A stretch of DNA of 64,000 bases from Chloranthus sessilifolius (lineage: Eukaryota; Streptophyta; Magnoliopsida; Chloranthales; Chloranthaceae). Where the stretch lies: contig CM037586.1 in the NCBI GenBank assembly GCA_021018995.1, positions 11,002,247 through 11,066,246 of the forward strand, written 5' to 3'. The notes below the pieces were generated by a model. The model was given only the letters and a program-made list of their open reading frames with translations, was not told the DNA's origin and ran no database searches. Positions within the stretch are counted from its first letter, which is position 1. Each line of letters starts with the position of its first letter. This document shows, in pieces, positions 23,266 through 33,900 of this stretch. The position numbers were made by a program, and so were the translations under genes.

Positions 23266-23857
23266 AATTGCCAGATTCAGCCCCTTTCGAGCTATTCTTC
23301 CCAACCTTTTTCCACTCTTTTTCCTCTATTTTTCTACACTTTTTATCCTACATTTTACACTATTTCTAACCACTATTTACCCTTACAATCCATGCATTTA
23401 AACTACATAACTCTTACCTTCAATCAATCCCAAATTGATTTCAAATCCATGGTTGGAAAGGCTAGGGTTCCAGCTCTAGCTTGAATGGATTCTCCTCGCT
23501 AAATCGGCCTCTTTAATGCTAGAATCCCCCTTCCAATCCCTCACAATAATGCTTGCTTAACCTCTCACTTCTCTCTCTCTGTCTTCTTTACTCCTTCAAC
23601 AACCAATTTCTAGGATTTTAGGGTTATTAAACCCTTTTATCCTTCCCCCAGCTTGTGTGTTGAGCACATGCACCTCGATAGGTGTATGTGACTTCAGATT
23701 TACAACACACCCCACATAGCTACGCAAACTATCACATCGCATCTGCTCATTACACTCTATGCTAACTATTGAACTTCTATTTGGTCAAACCTATGACTGA
23801 TCGGGCACGGATCTCGAGGTCATAGTTTAGCGTGATTTTTCGGGCTATTACAATAAT

Positions 23858-24575
23858 AGCGCATGGGGTTCCAAACCGAGCAAATGTATTTTCTCTGATA
23901 AATGAGACTACCACCTTATGATCATGTGTCCCCGTGGCCACTACTTCGACCCATTTCGAAACATAATCTACAACTACAAGTATATATATGAATCCGAATG
24001 AAGGTGAAAATGGGCCCATGAAATCTATGCCCCATATGTCAAAGGGTTCTGCGACCAAAATCGGTTGCAGGGGCATCATGTTTCTTTGGGACATGTCTCC
24101 TGACTTCTGACAACGTTCACAAGCTTGACAAAAGTAGTGGGTGTTCTTAAATAATGATGGCCAATAAAATCCACATTGTAGTACCTTGGCAGCTATTTTC
24201 TTTCCGCCGAAGTATCCCCCACAAGAGTAGGTATGAGAAAATTTTCAAATATTATGGGTGTCACTATCAGAGATACATTTCCTAATTATTTTGTCATGGC
24301 ATATTTTAAATAAATCCGGGTCCTCCCAAATATAGTATTTGACATTGGAAAAGAAAATATACCAATCCTGCTTGGACCAAATTAGAGGGATCTTATCGGT
24401 GGCCAAACAATTAACAATGTTTGCATACCACGGTACGGTTGCTTGAATGGTAAAAAGTTGCTCGTCGGAGAAGGTATCATGCAGAGATTCTTTACTGATG
24501 GTTTCAGGCATTTCGATTCTAGAGAGATGATCCGCCACCACATTTTCAGGCATTTCGTTTATTATTAATCCAAAT
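23858..24575 (-). pseudogene. Athila-2 RNase H end and integrase N-terminal half
   Basis: Minus strand: 'MPENVVADHLSRIEMPETIS' (the ADHLSR motif closes RNase H in gypsy elements), 'FFSNVKYYIWEDPDLFKICH', the zinc-binding segment near 24200-24100 ('CGFYWPSLFKN', 'CERCQKSGDMSQRN'), then the core 'FDIWGIDFMGPFSPSFGFIY' with the first catalytic Asp and 'FARFGTPCAII', where the ATAAT duplication interrupts. The frame resumes at 21345. Integration is the role. A frame break near 24245 is present. Confidence 0.8.
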
Positions 24576-26138
24576 TTCTTTTGTTTCTTTTCTTATTATT
24601 ATTGCTTCTAATTTTTTTGGTTGCTATCGTTTTTGTGTGATCTATGTCGAATGTGATTTCTCCCATGTTTGGGGGGGATTGTTGAATATTTTTACAGAGT
24701 TTATGTTAGGTACACACATTATATATGGTAAAATTTTTGTAACCATTGTTTTGTGAACAATGAGAACATTGCCTTACTTAAGTTTGGGGGTACACACACT
24801 GTGATTATTACTCTTGCTTTTTGCCGAAAAAAAATATATATATAGTCTATGTATAGTTCTGAGTTTTTTTAAACATAAATTTTTAATTTTTAATTTTTGA
24901 ATAGTTAACCATTATATGTGCCATAGAAGAAAAACATGATTTCATAAACCTTACGATTCATCATAGTAGAAGTTCAATAATCAAATAATAGAGCAGTTAC
25001 GATTCATGTTTAGCCCTCTTGAACATTGTATCAGAATTGAATGTTTGAACTATACTTTGATTTAAATTATAATATTTAGATTAATGTTTTGAAATTTTAT
25101 AATCAATGAGCTTTTGAAACTTAGTTCCTTTCTTTTTGAGAGAGACTACTGTCTATTTGAATTCTAAATTTCTTGAATAGCTTGACTGCATTTAAAGAAA
25201 TCTCATATTACTGAAATTTGAATCAAATATTCTATATTTATGATGACTTGTTTTTGTAAAATTGTTTGTTATGCGCATCAAAACAATATGGCATCCTTGC
25301 CAGTAAATTGTGAAAATGATTTAAGCCAAAATCATTTGAGCCAAAATGCCAAAATCTCAGAAAATATTTATCCCTTGAACCCATATTGGAATCCTAAATC
25401 GAATTTCTTTGTACCAAAATCTTATAAACTATTAATCATATGTACTATCCAAAGCTTTCAATCTTTAACCCTTGATTTATAAGAATTTAGAAGAAGAGAG
25501 AAAACAAGGAGTGAAAGGAGTATGCAATAAAAGATAAGGGATACGCTAAAAAGGGTACGACTGAAAAAGAAAGAAAAATGAAGAAAAATATACGAAAAGA
25601 ACAAAAATCGTATCTACAATTCTACAGAAGAAAGGAAGCAAAAAGCTTTAAACGACATAAAATATTCATGGGGACATCTAAAAAAAAAAGAAAAAAGAAC
25701 AAAAAGGGATTTATAAAAAAAAAAAAAAGGAAAAAAAGTTATGCTATGTCACGGATCCGAGAAGATTGGCAAAAGCACCCTAAAGATCTCTGCTACTAAA
25801 AATTAAGGAGAAAAGTGTTGCACACATCTACAATATAAAGAAGTTTAGTTATTTTAGAAATCTTTTGTTTAGAAGTTTGCCTTTATTAGAAATCGAATAA
25901 TATAAATCGACCCCTTATAATCTATAAATAATAGGGCTCGACGTAGTGGAATTTTTATTGAAGAAACTCTCAGCATCAATTGACGACTGAGGTTGAGTTT
26001 TCTTCCGATCAAAAGTAGAGTAGAGTAGTTTAGATATCCAAGGTTTTTCAAGAGCAATTGACGCCTGCGATCGGAGACTGCAAGATTAGAGTAGTGTATT
26101 TGTAGTTTCTCAAGAGCAATTGATGCCTATGACTGAGA
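24576..26138 (+). mobile_element. Plus-strand Athila 3' fragment, inverted relative to Athila-2
   Basis: This stretch is homologous to the reverse complement of about 16900-19680. Landmarks: ACAATGAGAACATTG then ACTTAAGTTTGGGGG (24756-24791), GAACCCATATTGGAATCC near 25378, AATTTAGAAGAAGAGAG near 25485, and TTGAGTTTTCTTCCGATCAA near 25990. About 1.3 kb present in Athila-2 is missing around 25640-25850. The fragment ends at about 26138, immediately before F-box/LRR coding sequence. No gene; the Lys-rich frame at 25578-25799 is only A-rich DNA. Confidence 0.65.
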
Positions 26139-26662
26139 GATAAAGGATTTTTTTATTTGCTTTCGAGGCGTAAAAGAGCTAGTTCTCAACAATAAAGATA
26201 GAGCTCTGTATCTGATTTCTTTTGGTGCTTTCAATTTTAAAGAATTGGAGACATTGGTGTTGCAGAATTGCGAATTGGTTGTTCCTGAATGTGGTGAAAA
26301 TTTAGGCGTGTGTTGCCTTAAGAGCTTAGAAAACGACGGAGTTAAGATAACAAATAAAGATTTCGAGCGTCTTGTATCGCTATCTTTGTCTTTAGAGAGT
26401 TTGATATTGAAGAACTTTAGGCATTTGAAGAATCTCAAGATTGATGCACCAAATCTCTTATCGTTGAATTTGTGTACTATGTATTTCTTTGGAGAATGTC
26501 ACTCGATTGGTAAATTTTAGCATCGACTTCCGGTTATCTGGGTCTTCTATGTGTTTGCTCAAATTTAGGAACTCGCTTTTGAAGTGGAATAAGGTTGGGA
26601 GTAAAGATGAGGTTGAGAGTGAAGCTTAGAAGCTCATTAAGCTTCTAATTAGTGTCAAACAT

Positions 26663-26891
26663 GGATCAAACTTTCGTCTGATACCGATACGTATCGGACG
26701 ATACATATCAATATCGGAGGTCACCGATACGGTACATTGAATGTACTGTATCGATCAACTATATGTAAAGTACCAAACGATACATTCAATGTATCATCCG
26801 GTACTGTCCGATACCGATATGTATCGTCCGATACATACCGGTTTGGGCTCGGACGATACGTACCGGTTTTCCGGCATTTTGATCCATGGTA
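26663..26891. mobile_element. Short inverted-end DNA transposon (MITE) inside an F-box exon
   Basis: A 229-bp insert begins GGATCAAA and ends TTTTGATCC(ATGGTA), flanked by exact 8-bp repeats TCAAACAT (26655-26662, 26892-26899). Removing it and one repeat restores an uninterrupted reading across the exon (ISVKHIESL). The interior is built of CCGATACGTATCGG-like palindromes. An 8-bp duplication suggests hAT; extending to 9 bp with one mismatch would suggest Mutator. Confidence 0.7.
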
Positions 26892-27192
26892 TCAAACATA
26901 TTGAGAGCCTTTCCTTCCATTATTTCAATGCATTCCTTAAGGTAAGCTTCTCCATTTATTCATAAGTACTTGAATTTAGTTGTTGGAATTGTGCATGGAT
27001 ACCTTCATTTTCAACCCAAGTTTCTTAATTCTCAACCCGGGTTTCACTTATTTGTCCCAATTTATGCCACAATATATCTTGAGATAATGTTCCTACCATA
27101 TGACTATCAGATTTTGATTCTACATGACACCCATTTTGAAAATTGATTTGAGAATCACATTTGATGTATGACGACGATCATGTTCATTTTTT

Positions 27193-27306
27193 GATGTGTG
27201 CCACATAGAAACAAAACGTGGCCTTCTGATGAGAGACCCATGATGTAAAGATCTATTCTGTCGAAGATTGGGATGAAAAATGATCTCCATCATCTGATTC
27301 AAAGCA
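27193..27306 (+). repeat. Dispersed repeat, copy 1 (second copy at 59240-59354)
   Basis: About 115 bp beginning ATGTGTGCCACATA and ending GATTCAAA.CAG is shared with 59240-59354 at clearly recognisable similarity. It lies in the large intron-like gap (26942-27829) of the F-box pseudogene, where I see no other gene. Confidence 0.6.
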
Positions 27307-27829
27307 GCCAACAGTTAAGCTTGTGAAACCCGATTTGAGAAAAAAGAATCTTGGGATTAAAATAAAGGAACCCATTGTAAATTCAGGTATTTTTCTTAAA
27401 TTTTGGTGATAACTTTCACGACTTACTAAAATTTACATGAGCTTAGCTCTTGGAAAAGGTACCCATTTTTAATTCAGGTGTTTTTCTTCTTTAGCAATCA
27501 CAGAAACACTTTGATAAACATATTTGATCTTGACTGACTCAATTAAGGTACTAGTGCTTGTTCTATTAGACAATAAACATTGCATGTTTTGCACTTCATT
27601 CAAATAAGAATTGCAATCTTGAAAATGACTTCCATGACTTATTGAATTGTAAGTCATGGAATTGTAAATTGAGGTCTTTCTCTTGAAGTTTTGGAAGCGG
27701 GATTCTTCGTTTATTCAAAACTACTTGAATTTATCTCTTGCAACTGATCTCTTCAAATTCTTCACTTATTCAAGAAAAGGTATCCATACTTTTTTTTCGT
27801 TGTTTTCTTTGGTTCTAGCATTTATTTAG

Positions 27830-28559
27830 AGACGTGGTACCAGAGAGTTTGCCTCCTCAACAGCATCTGCTTAATCTGAAGAAGTTAATCATTGGAGTAG
27901 ACTTGTTTGATGTGAATGCTCCTTCTTTGGTTTCTTTCTTCCTTAGTAGCTGCCCTTGCAAGAACTTGTCTCACAAGTATGTCCCTTACCATTGTAAATT
28001 GTTGTTTGTTGTTATTGTGCTAATTGATATGCTAATGTTTTCAGTTTTGGTTATTGAAATTGCGAAGCCATGTGCCCTTCTTAATTCCTCTTATCTTTGG
28101 CTCTAGTGTTCTCCAAGTGACAAAGTGACTCTCGGTTTGCCTACCCAACTCCACCTCCTTAATTTGAAGAAGCTAATTATGGAAATCAAATACCCTAGTG
28201 AGAATGCTCCTTGTTTCATATACTACTTGGTTAAGATTTGCCCAAATTTACAAGAACTTTTTGTATAGGTAAGTCTCTTACCACGACGAATCTTGTTTGC
28301 TGTTATTATGCTGATTTTTATTCTAATTTCTTGAATTTAGTTATGGAAACTGTGAATCCATGTGTCCATGATTCCTTGTTTTATTTGGTTCTAGTGTTCT
28401 TCAGGAGACAAAGTGCCTCTGACTTTGCCTGCTCAATTCCACTTACTTTATTTGAAAAACTAACCCCTGGAATCGATTTTTCTTATGATGTGAATGCTCC
28501 TCCTTTCATAACTTGCTTGCTTAAGATCTGCCCAATTTTATAAAAACTTGTCATTTATG
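27830..28559 (+). repeat. Three tandem exon-intron units of the F-box/LRR pseudogene
   Basis: Exons 27830-27976, 28118-28268 and 28405-28559 are repeats of one another (LPPQQHLLNLKKLI, LPTQLHLLNLKKLI and LPAQFHLLYLKN; each ends with a Cys-Pro...KNL/QEL phrase). The intervening introns also align (TTGTTTGCTGTTATTATGCT). Donors decay along the series: GTATGT, GTAAGT, then CAATGC. Unit length is about 288 bp. Confidence 0.75.
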
Positions 28560-29133
28560 CAATGCCCCTTCCATTGAAAGATTCTTGTTTGTTATTATTA
28601 CTTCTTTGTGCTAACATGCAAAGCTTTGTTTTGTTCTATTTGTTAAACAGTGCAGTCTCAGCCAAACAAGGAACATGTTGAATAAGATTATTGGGAGAAA
28701 CAAGTGCCCTCAAAGTGTTTGATGCATCACCTCTTGAAGGTTTGTTTCTAACGGGCAGAAATAAATTGCGAGTTGACGAGGTTTGTGAAATTTCTATTAG
28801 TGAATGGACACCTTCTCAAGAAGGTCAGCGTTATTCGCTGGAAAAAGTTCAGAGACACTTAGGAGGGTTTGTGAAAGAATTGTATCCCAAGATGTTGTAT
28901 TGGAAGTCAAGTCTTTCATGTTATAGCTTACAATACATTGTTAGAATTTGTTAGTTGTACTTGTTATAAATAGTAGTTGATTTTGAATACACTACTTTTA
29001 TATTACTTAAAAGTAGTTTAGCGAGGGCTTATAGAAGATACTGTAGCTTAGGGATTTGACTCTGGCTTAGGGCTTCTCAAGTCGCTTTGACAATGGCTTA
29101 GCTAAGGAATCTCTTGATAAGGAATGTAGCTAC

Positions 29134-29294
29134 CACTACAAAAAATAAGACTATTAGTGGTAGCCAAAAACTGCCGCTATTAAAAAAAATTGTCTCTAAT
29201 ACCCTTGCTGCTAATAGTCTTTAATAGTTTTTTATTACTAACGACAGTTTTTTACTCTAAAAAACTGTCACTAATAATCTGTTTTTTTGTAGTG
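29134..29294. mobile_element. Small CACTA-type element
   Basis: 161 bp starting CACTACAAAAAATAAG and ending ATCTGTTTTTTTGTAGTG, with internal inverted CTGCCGCTATTA / AACTGTCACTAATAAT sequence that can fold. Flanking triplets are TAC and TAT, so the target duplication is imperfect. It has no coding capacity. Confidence 0.6.
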
Positions 29295-29460
29295 TATTAA
29301 TGAATAATTTTTTCATGTAGGAAATTTTTTCTATGTGGCGCTTCTTTTCATTTGGCAAAAAACTGCCGCTAATAATATATTCTTTTGTAGTGTACTAATG
29401 AATAATTTTTTCATGTAGGGGATTTTTTCTATGTTGCGCTTTTTTTTCATTCTATTACAT
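29286..29460 (+). repeat. Direct duplication of the CACTA end and its flank
   Basis: The stretch TTGTAGTGTATTAATGAATA and about 45 bp beyond (through ATTTTTTCTATGTGGCGC) is repeated about 97 bp downstream (from about 29383) with few changes. The copies are separated by AAAAACTGCCGCTAATAA. Confidence 0.7.
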
Positions 29461-29499
29461 TGTAAATTTTATTCTTTAGAAAGTGTAACCTTTGTTGTG

Positions 29500-30045
29500 G
29501 ATGAATTTTTTTTTTTTTTTTTTTTATAATTCACTGCAAATTATATTAAAATATGAAAAATGAAAGATGAGCCTAAAGCCACCTAAAGAGCAAGGAGCTC
29601 ATGGGGAGACAAATAAAACAGAGAAACAAAACAACACGACGGAGAGATATAAAAAACCTCACAAACCCAACCCCAAAACCCAAGGACAAAAAAAGCTCTC
29701 AAAGAATATCTCTCCTAACTGAAGGCCCCTATTAGCCGTTAAAGTGCAAGACTCCTCTTTACGAACTAATCGCCAATCTTGAATAGAAAAGGCACCCAAC
29801 AGCTTGAAACTCTTAGCCCGTTGAAGGATCTTGACCTTGATTTTTCTGCAAGGATGGAAAAAGAACAACATTTATTTTCAAAGATCCTATTGCTAAGTTC
29901 TTTCTATAGCATCCAAGGAACAAAAAAAAGAAACTAGATTCCAGCAATTGGATAAATTTCTTAAGTAATTTAGTTTGTACCATACAAAATTCAACATATA
30001 AGTTATGTTGGTCCACAACATTACATGGGTTCACCTTTAGGTATA
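29500..30045 (-). other. Possible retroposon 3' end with poly(A), minus strand
   Basis: A run of about 20 T's (29505-29525) reads as a poly(A) tail on the minus strand. Upstream on that strand is open but unrecognised sequence (30034-29659). A LINE or processed transcript end would fit; no RT or zinc-finger motif is visible, so the class is not assigned. Confidence 0.3.
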
Positions 30046-30359
30046 TCTCACTACGTCAAAACAATGAAAAAACTACTTTTATAGTGTCCAATATAGCCAC
30101 TGTTGTAGCAGTAGTATAATCATCAACCGTCAAAATCAGCGGTTTATTAGATTAAGAGAGTGTTTTAATTGATTAACCCTCATCAGACGCTATAAGAGAT
30201 ATTGCCGAATCAAACAAGATTATTATTATTTTTTTACTATTCTGAAACCCCCTCTCTCCTTCTTCGAAACCCTTCTCTCCTTCCCTTCTCTCCTTTTTCG
30301 AAACCCTTCTCTCCTTCGAAACCCTAGCCTTCATCTCCTTCGAAACCCTAGTCTCCATC

Positions 30360-30960
30360 TCTCTCTTCTTCTCTCTATTGAAATCCTCTTCGAAACCCTA
30401 GCTTTCCAATGGTTCCACACCCTCTTCTTTATCTCTTCTTCTTCTTCCTCTTCAACCAAGTCTTCATTTATGACAGAAACCTTAGCTTTCCTCTCAGTTT
30501 CTCAATTTCCAAAACTAGTGAGATTCCGACACCAAGATCGTCAAATTCTCAGTGCTCGAAGAAGCCGATTTGGAGAGCGGCGTGGTTTCAGCGACAACGA
30601 GAGTGTCGTCAAGGCTGTTGGAGGTTCCCTTTTCACCGGAAATCTAAATCTTATATCTAACGATCTGATGATGCAAACGAAGAAGGTAGAGAAATCTAAA
30701 TCTTATATCTAAAGATCTAGGGGCGTTTCTCGAGATTTTGATCCAATTTTTTCTTTTATTTGTGTAGAAATTGACTGGTATAAAGGGATTATTAGAGGAA
30801 CTATGATAAGCAATTTAGATATGTAGCTGCCGTTGCCGGTACTTCACTCGTCGCCGCCTCTTTAATGGCTTTCGCCTCTTCCGGTGATCGTTACGCTCTC
30901 ATTTCTTCTTCTCCGAAATGAGAGCGCAAGAAAGAGGTAATTTTCTCTTTTCTTTTGCTG
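30360..30960 (+). pseudogene. Unidentified captured 5' gene piece
   Basis: CT-rich leader with repeated TTCGAAACCCTAG phrases (30245-30400), then a frame that could encode 'FPKLVRFRHQDRQILSARRS' with Arg/Ser-rich composition typical of organelle transit peptides (30470-30660). A further segment, 'VAAVAGTSLVAASLMAFASS' (about 30817-30880), is hydrophobic. Frames do not connect cleanly. The base composition differs from the AT-rich neighbours, which suggests former coding sequence, but I do not recognise the gene. Confidence 0.35.
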
Positions 30961-33900
30961 TATTGGGGGTTTAATTTGAAGATATTGAAATTTCAATTTT
31001 TTTCTGTGTTTTTATTCCATTGGAATGATTTTTAAATAAAATCTGATGTTTCCTACGTGTTTTTGTGGTAAAAAACACGAATTTGGATCCTTTATATTTC
31101 TTGTGACAATTTTTATTTTTTTTCTGTATATAACATTTATGATGATTTATTAAGTGTATTTTAGTCTTTTAATTAAGAGGACTTGATTGAAATTAATGAA
31201 ACTATATGGAGTGTTAAATAATTTGTCAGCTATAATGGTAGAATTGGTATAGAAATGTTTTGTTAATTCAATAAATAAGAGGGAGGCTGAGTTTTTAGCA
31301 GAGTAAAAAGGGGTCTTGTAAATGAGAATATGCACCACAGAGAGACCACACAGTCAAATTCTATATCACGTGCCACAAATGACACGTGATCGCAAGTTAC
31401 ACCCATCCTTTAACAGTTCACCCAGCCCATTAGGGTTTTAAAAGAAAAAAATTATCTTTCAAACCATATATATTTTTTTTTTCGGGTTTTTTTTTGCTTT
31501 CAAGCCGCTCAAATCAAACCGAATTGGGGTTTGGCTCGATGCAGTTGGGTTTGGTTCGGGTTTCAATGCTGTTTGGTGGGTTTGTGTTCGGGTTTCGATG
31601 CATCTTTTTCTTATTTTTCTTTATTTTATTATTTTCTATCCGAAATAGGTGAAGCAGGGTGGTTGGGTGCAAATAAGAATGCTCTTATATTATTGACAAT
31701 TATTGACAAAAGTGATGCCAGATCTTATCGGTTCCAATAATTTAGCATGCATTATTAAAAGTAAAATAAAGCTATTCTTGTATTTTTGTGATGAGATTTT
31801 AGTTACTTATCTGATATGAGGTCTTATCAGTTCCAATAAATTGGTTTAGAATCTTATAAATTGTCCCTTAAAATTCATTTTTATTTTTTGAGGTTTTGGG
31901 ACTGACTCTCCTCATTTAAGCACTAAATGTTATTTAAATGATTTTACATCATTTATTGACTTATAATCTTAGAAATTCATATTGTCAATCATCAATTGAA
32001 AAATTATGGGTAAAAAAATTCATACTTTTTGAGAGATTCAAACCAACTGATCTGTGCACTCTAATATTTATTGGTTATTCTTAATTTTGATGGCTGATAT
32101 TAGAGTTCACCGATTAGATGGTTTACATCCAACTAGAAGCATGATCCTTTGCCTGAGACATATTCCAATGATGGAGTGCTACTTGAGAAATTTAGATTTA
32201 TTATAGATGTGTGCCATATGGCAAAATGATAAATCACACTTTAATGATAATTTAATGGTGGAAGATCATTTAAACACCATTTGGTGTTTAAAATGACAGT
32301 CATTACCCCTTCCATTTGTTATTTGCGATCTTATCATTCAAATCTCCTCAATCCTCCTCAATAGATAGCATTGGCCATCCACATCAGTTGTTGTCCTCAT
32401 TCTGGCTTTTCCAGTTCTTTATTGAATCGGTAATGCAAATTTCATAGAGAAGAAGGTCTTTCCAGTTCTCACCCATCAGAACTCTAGGGATATATAGGCT
32501 GCGTATAGCATAATTTTAACAAGCCCAATCGAAACAAATGTGGAAAATTTTGCCGCACTACAAAAAATATAGGCTAAGCTGACGGTGCCAAATTCCAGCC
32601 GTCGGCGTAGATATCCTTCAAATGGGTGGCTAGAGCATGCATGAGCAAATGGTATGTTGTTCCTATCGATCAGATGGTTAAAATCCTCCCATTATTGGTT
32701 TAATTTTGTGGTTGTCATATTCATGCAATGAACTCCCATGTGATTGGTTATGATACCATTAGCTTCCTATAATCCATAACATACTAAAATATTCATCATC
32801 ATTAACTCCGTTGTCATTGTCTTCACCTTGTCCCATCTATATGGGGTTGCCTCTGCAATCCTGCATGTCGTTTCTTAGCCCCAGTGTTCTCAAAGGCATG
32901 CCTAGGTGCATCCTCTGCGACCGGGCCTTGCATTTTAGGCCCAGGTGCAAGAGGCGCTTTGCCTTAATCCTTTTTCCTTTTTATTTAGTATATGTGAAAT
33001 GTCGTTTGAGATTTGAATGTTTGAAAGAACTCTATTAAGAATGAACTAGTCCCAATGGATTTAATTGGGCCGAGTTCAGACCAGGCTTAGACGGTCTGAT
33101 GTTTAATTGGGACCCTTATATAGAGGGCTGGGGATATGCGCCCAGGCGTAGAGCAGCCTCACTGTGTTGGTCCTGTCCAACCAATGAAATTCTTGGGACG
33201 AGAAGACAGAAGTATTAAACCCCAAAAAAGGTGTTGGCAGACCTGGTTTTTACTGTCCTCCCTTTGCATTCGAGTATGCACAAGTTTTGTTCTCCCTAAA
33301 TTCCCCATAAGGGCAGCCATCACGGCAATACTATGGTATTCGTGGCTGGATTTGTTAAAGACGTTACTAATTATTGTTTTTTCTTCTCGATCTGAAGAGA
33401 TCTTTGAATCTTCTGCTACTGATCTGTATATTCGAAGCTGTATTACTTTCTAAACTAACCACCTGCTCAATGGGATTAATTATTTAGTTTGATCAACTAT
33501 GGTAGACAAATGGATGTCAGATTTTCTTTTATGTCTTACAACTTAAAATATTAATTTTAGTTCAATGTGCAAGGCTATGCACAATGATATGGAGTTGTGT
33601 GGGCCACCATCAAATTTAAGCTGAGCCACATCTCAAAGTGGCGCACACGCTTATTCATCTAGATTGGCAAATCGGGGGTCACTTCTTGAATGGGTTAAAT
33701 CTCTTAAGTTGTACCTTTTAGGGATCCTTCCTCTGCTCAATGAACTTTTGTGGATTAACTAACCCATGACTAGGACTGCAAATGGTTCAGGTCAGAGTCA
33801 ATTTGATTATTTAAACTCTCTAACCTGACCTGTTTATTTGAACCCTGAATCCGAACTTGACCTGATCTGATTAGCAAAAACTCGGGTTGGATCGGGCCAA

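Larger units (their letters stand above)
21346..23857 (-). mobile_element. Tekay-like solo LTR with ATAAT target duplication
   Basis: The LTR spans 21351-23852. Its ends are TGTGACAGCCC...GGGCTATTACA, so on the minus strand it starts TGTAATAGCCCGA, close to the TGTAATATCCCGA start of the Tekay LTRs at 36844 and 44724. It is flanked by perfect 5-bp copies of ATAAT (21346-21350, 23853-23857) and interrupts the Athila-2 integrase. No internal region is present, so it is a solo LTR left by recombination between two LTRs. It contains a palindrome array and a small ORF homologous to the one in the other Tekay LTRs. Confidence 0.85.
16321..24575 (-). mobile_element. Athila-2: second minus-strand Athila element, split by a solo LTR
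   Basis: Minus-strand order: RNase H end and integrase (about 24575-23858, then 21345-20641 across a solo-LTR insertion), an env-like remnant (20240-20025), untranslated DNA, polypurine tract (17771-17761) and 3' LTR (17760-16321). gag, RT and the 5' LTR are missing. The left border lies within the Athila-1 integrase, so Athila-2 inserted later. Confidence 0.7.
26146..28960 (+). pseudogene. F-box/LRR (FBD-type) family gene remnant
   Basis: An exon-like frame opens right at the Athila border, 'FICFRGVKELVLNNKDRALY', then 'FKELETLVLQNCELVVPECG', 'LESLILKNFRHLKNLKIDAP' and a stop at 26520. The leucine-rich spacing and wording match plant F-box/LRR-repeat proteins, which select substrates for SCF ubiquitin ligases. 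The F-box itself is not present. A further exon ends 'IESLSFHYFNAFLK' at a good donor (AAG|GTAAGC, 26941) and is interrupted by a MITE. Three related exons follow (27830-27976, 28118-28268, 28405-28559), then a terminal segment (28691-28954, 'DEVCEISISEWTPSQEGQRY'). Stops near 26520 and 26630 and one lost donor make it a pseudogene. Confidence 0.65.

Noticed and set aside
25578-25799. Lys/Arg-rich 73-codon frame
   Set aside because: Produced by A-rich DNA in an Athila untranslated region.
29659-30034. LINE coding end on the minus strand
   Set aside because: A poly(A)-like tail is present, but no RT or zf-RVT motif can be read. Kept only as a possible retroposon end.
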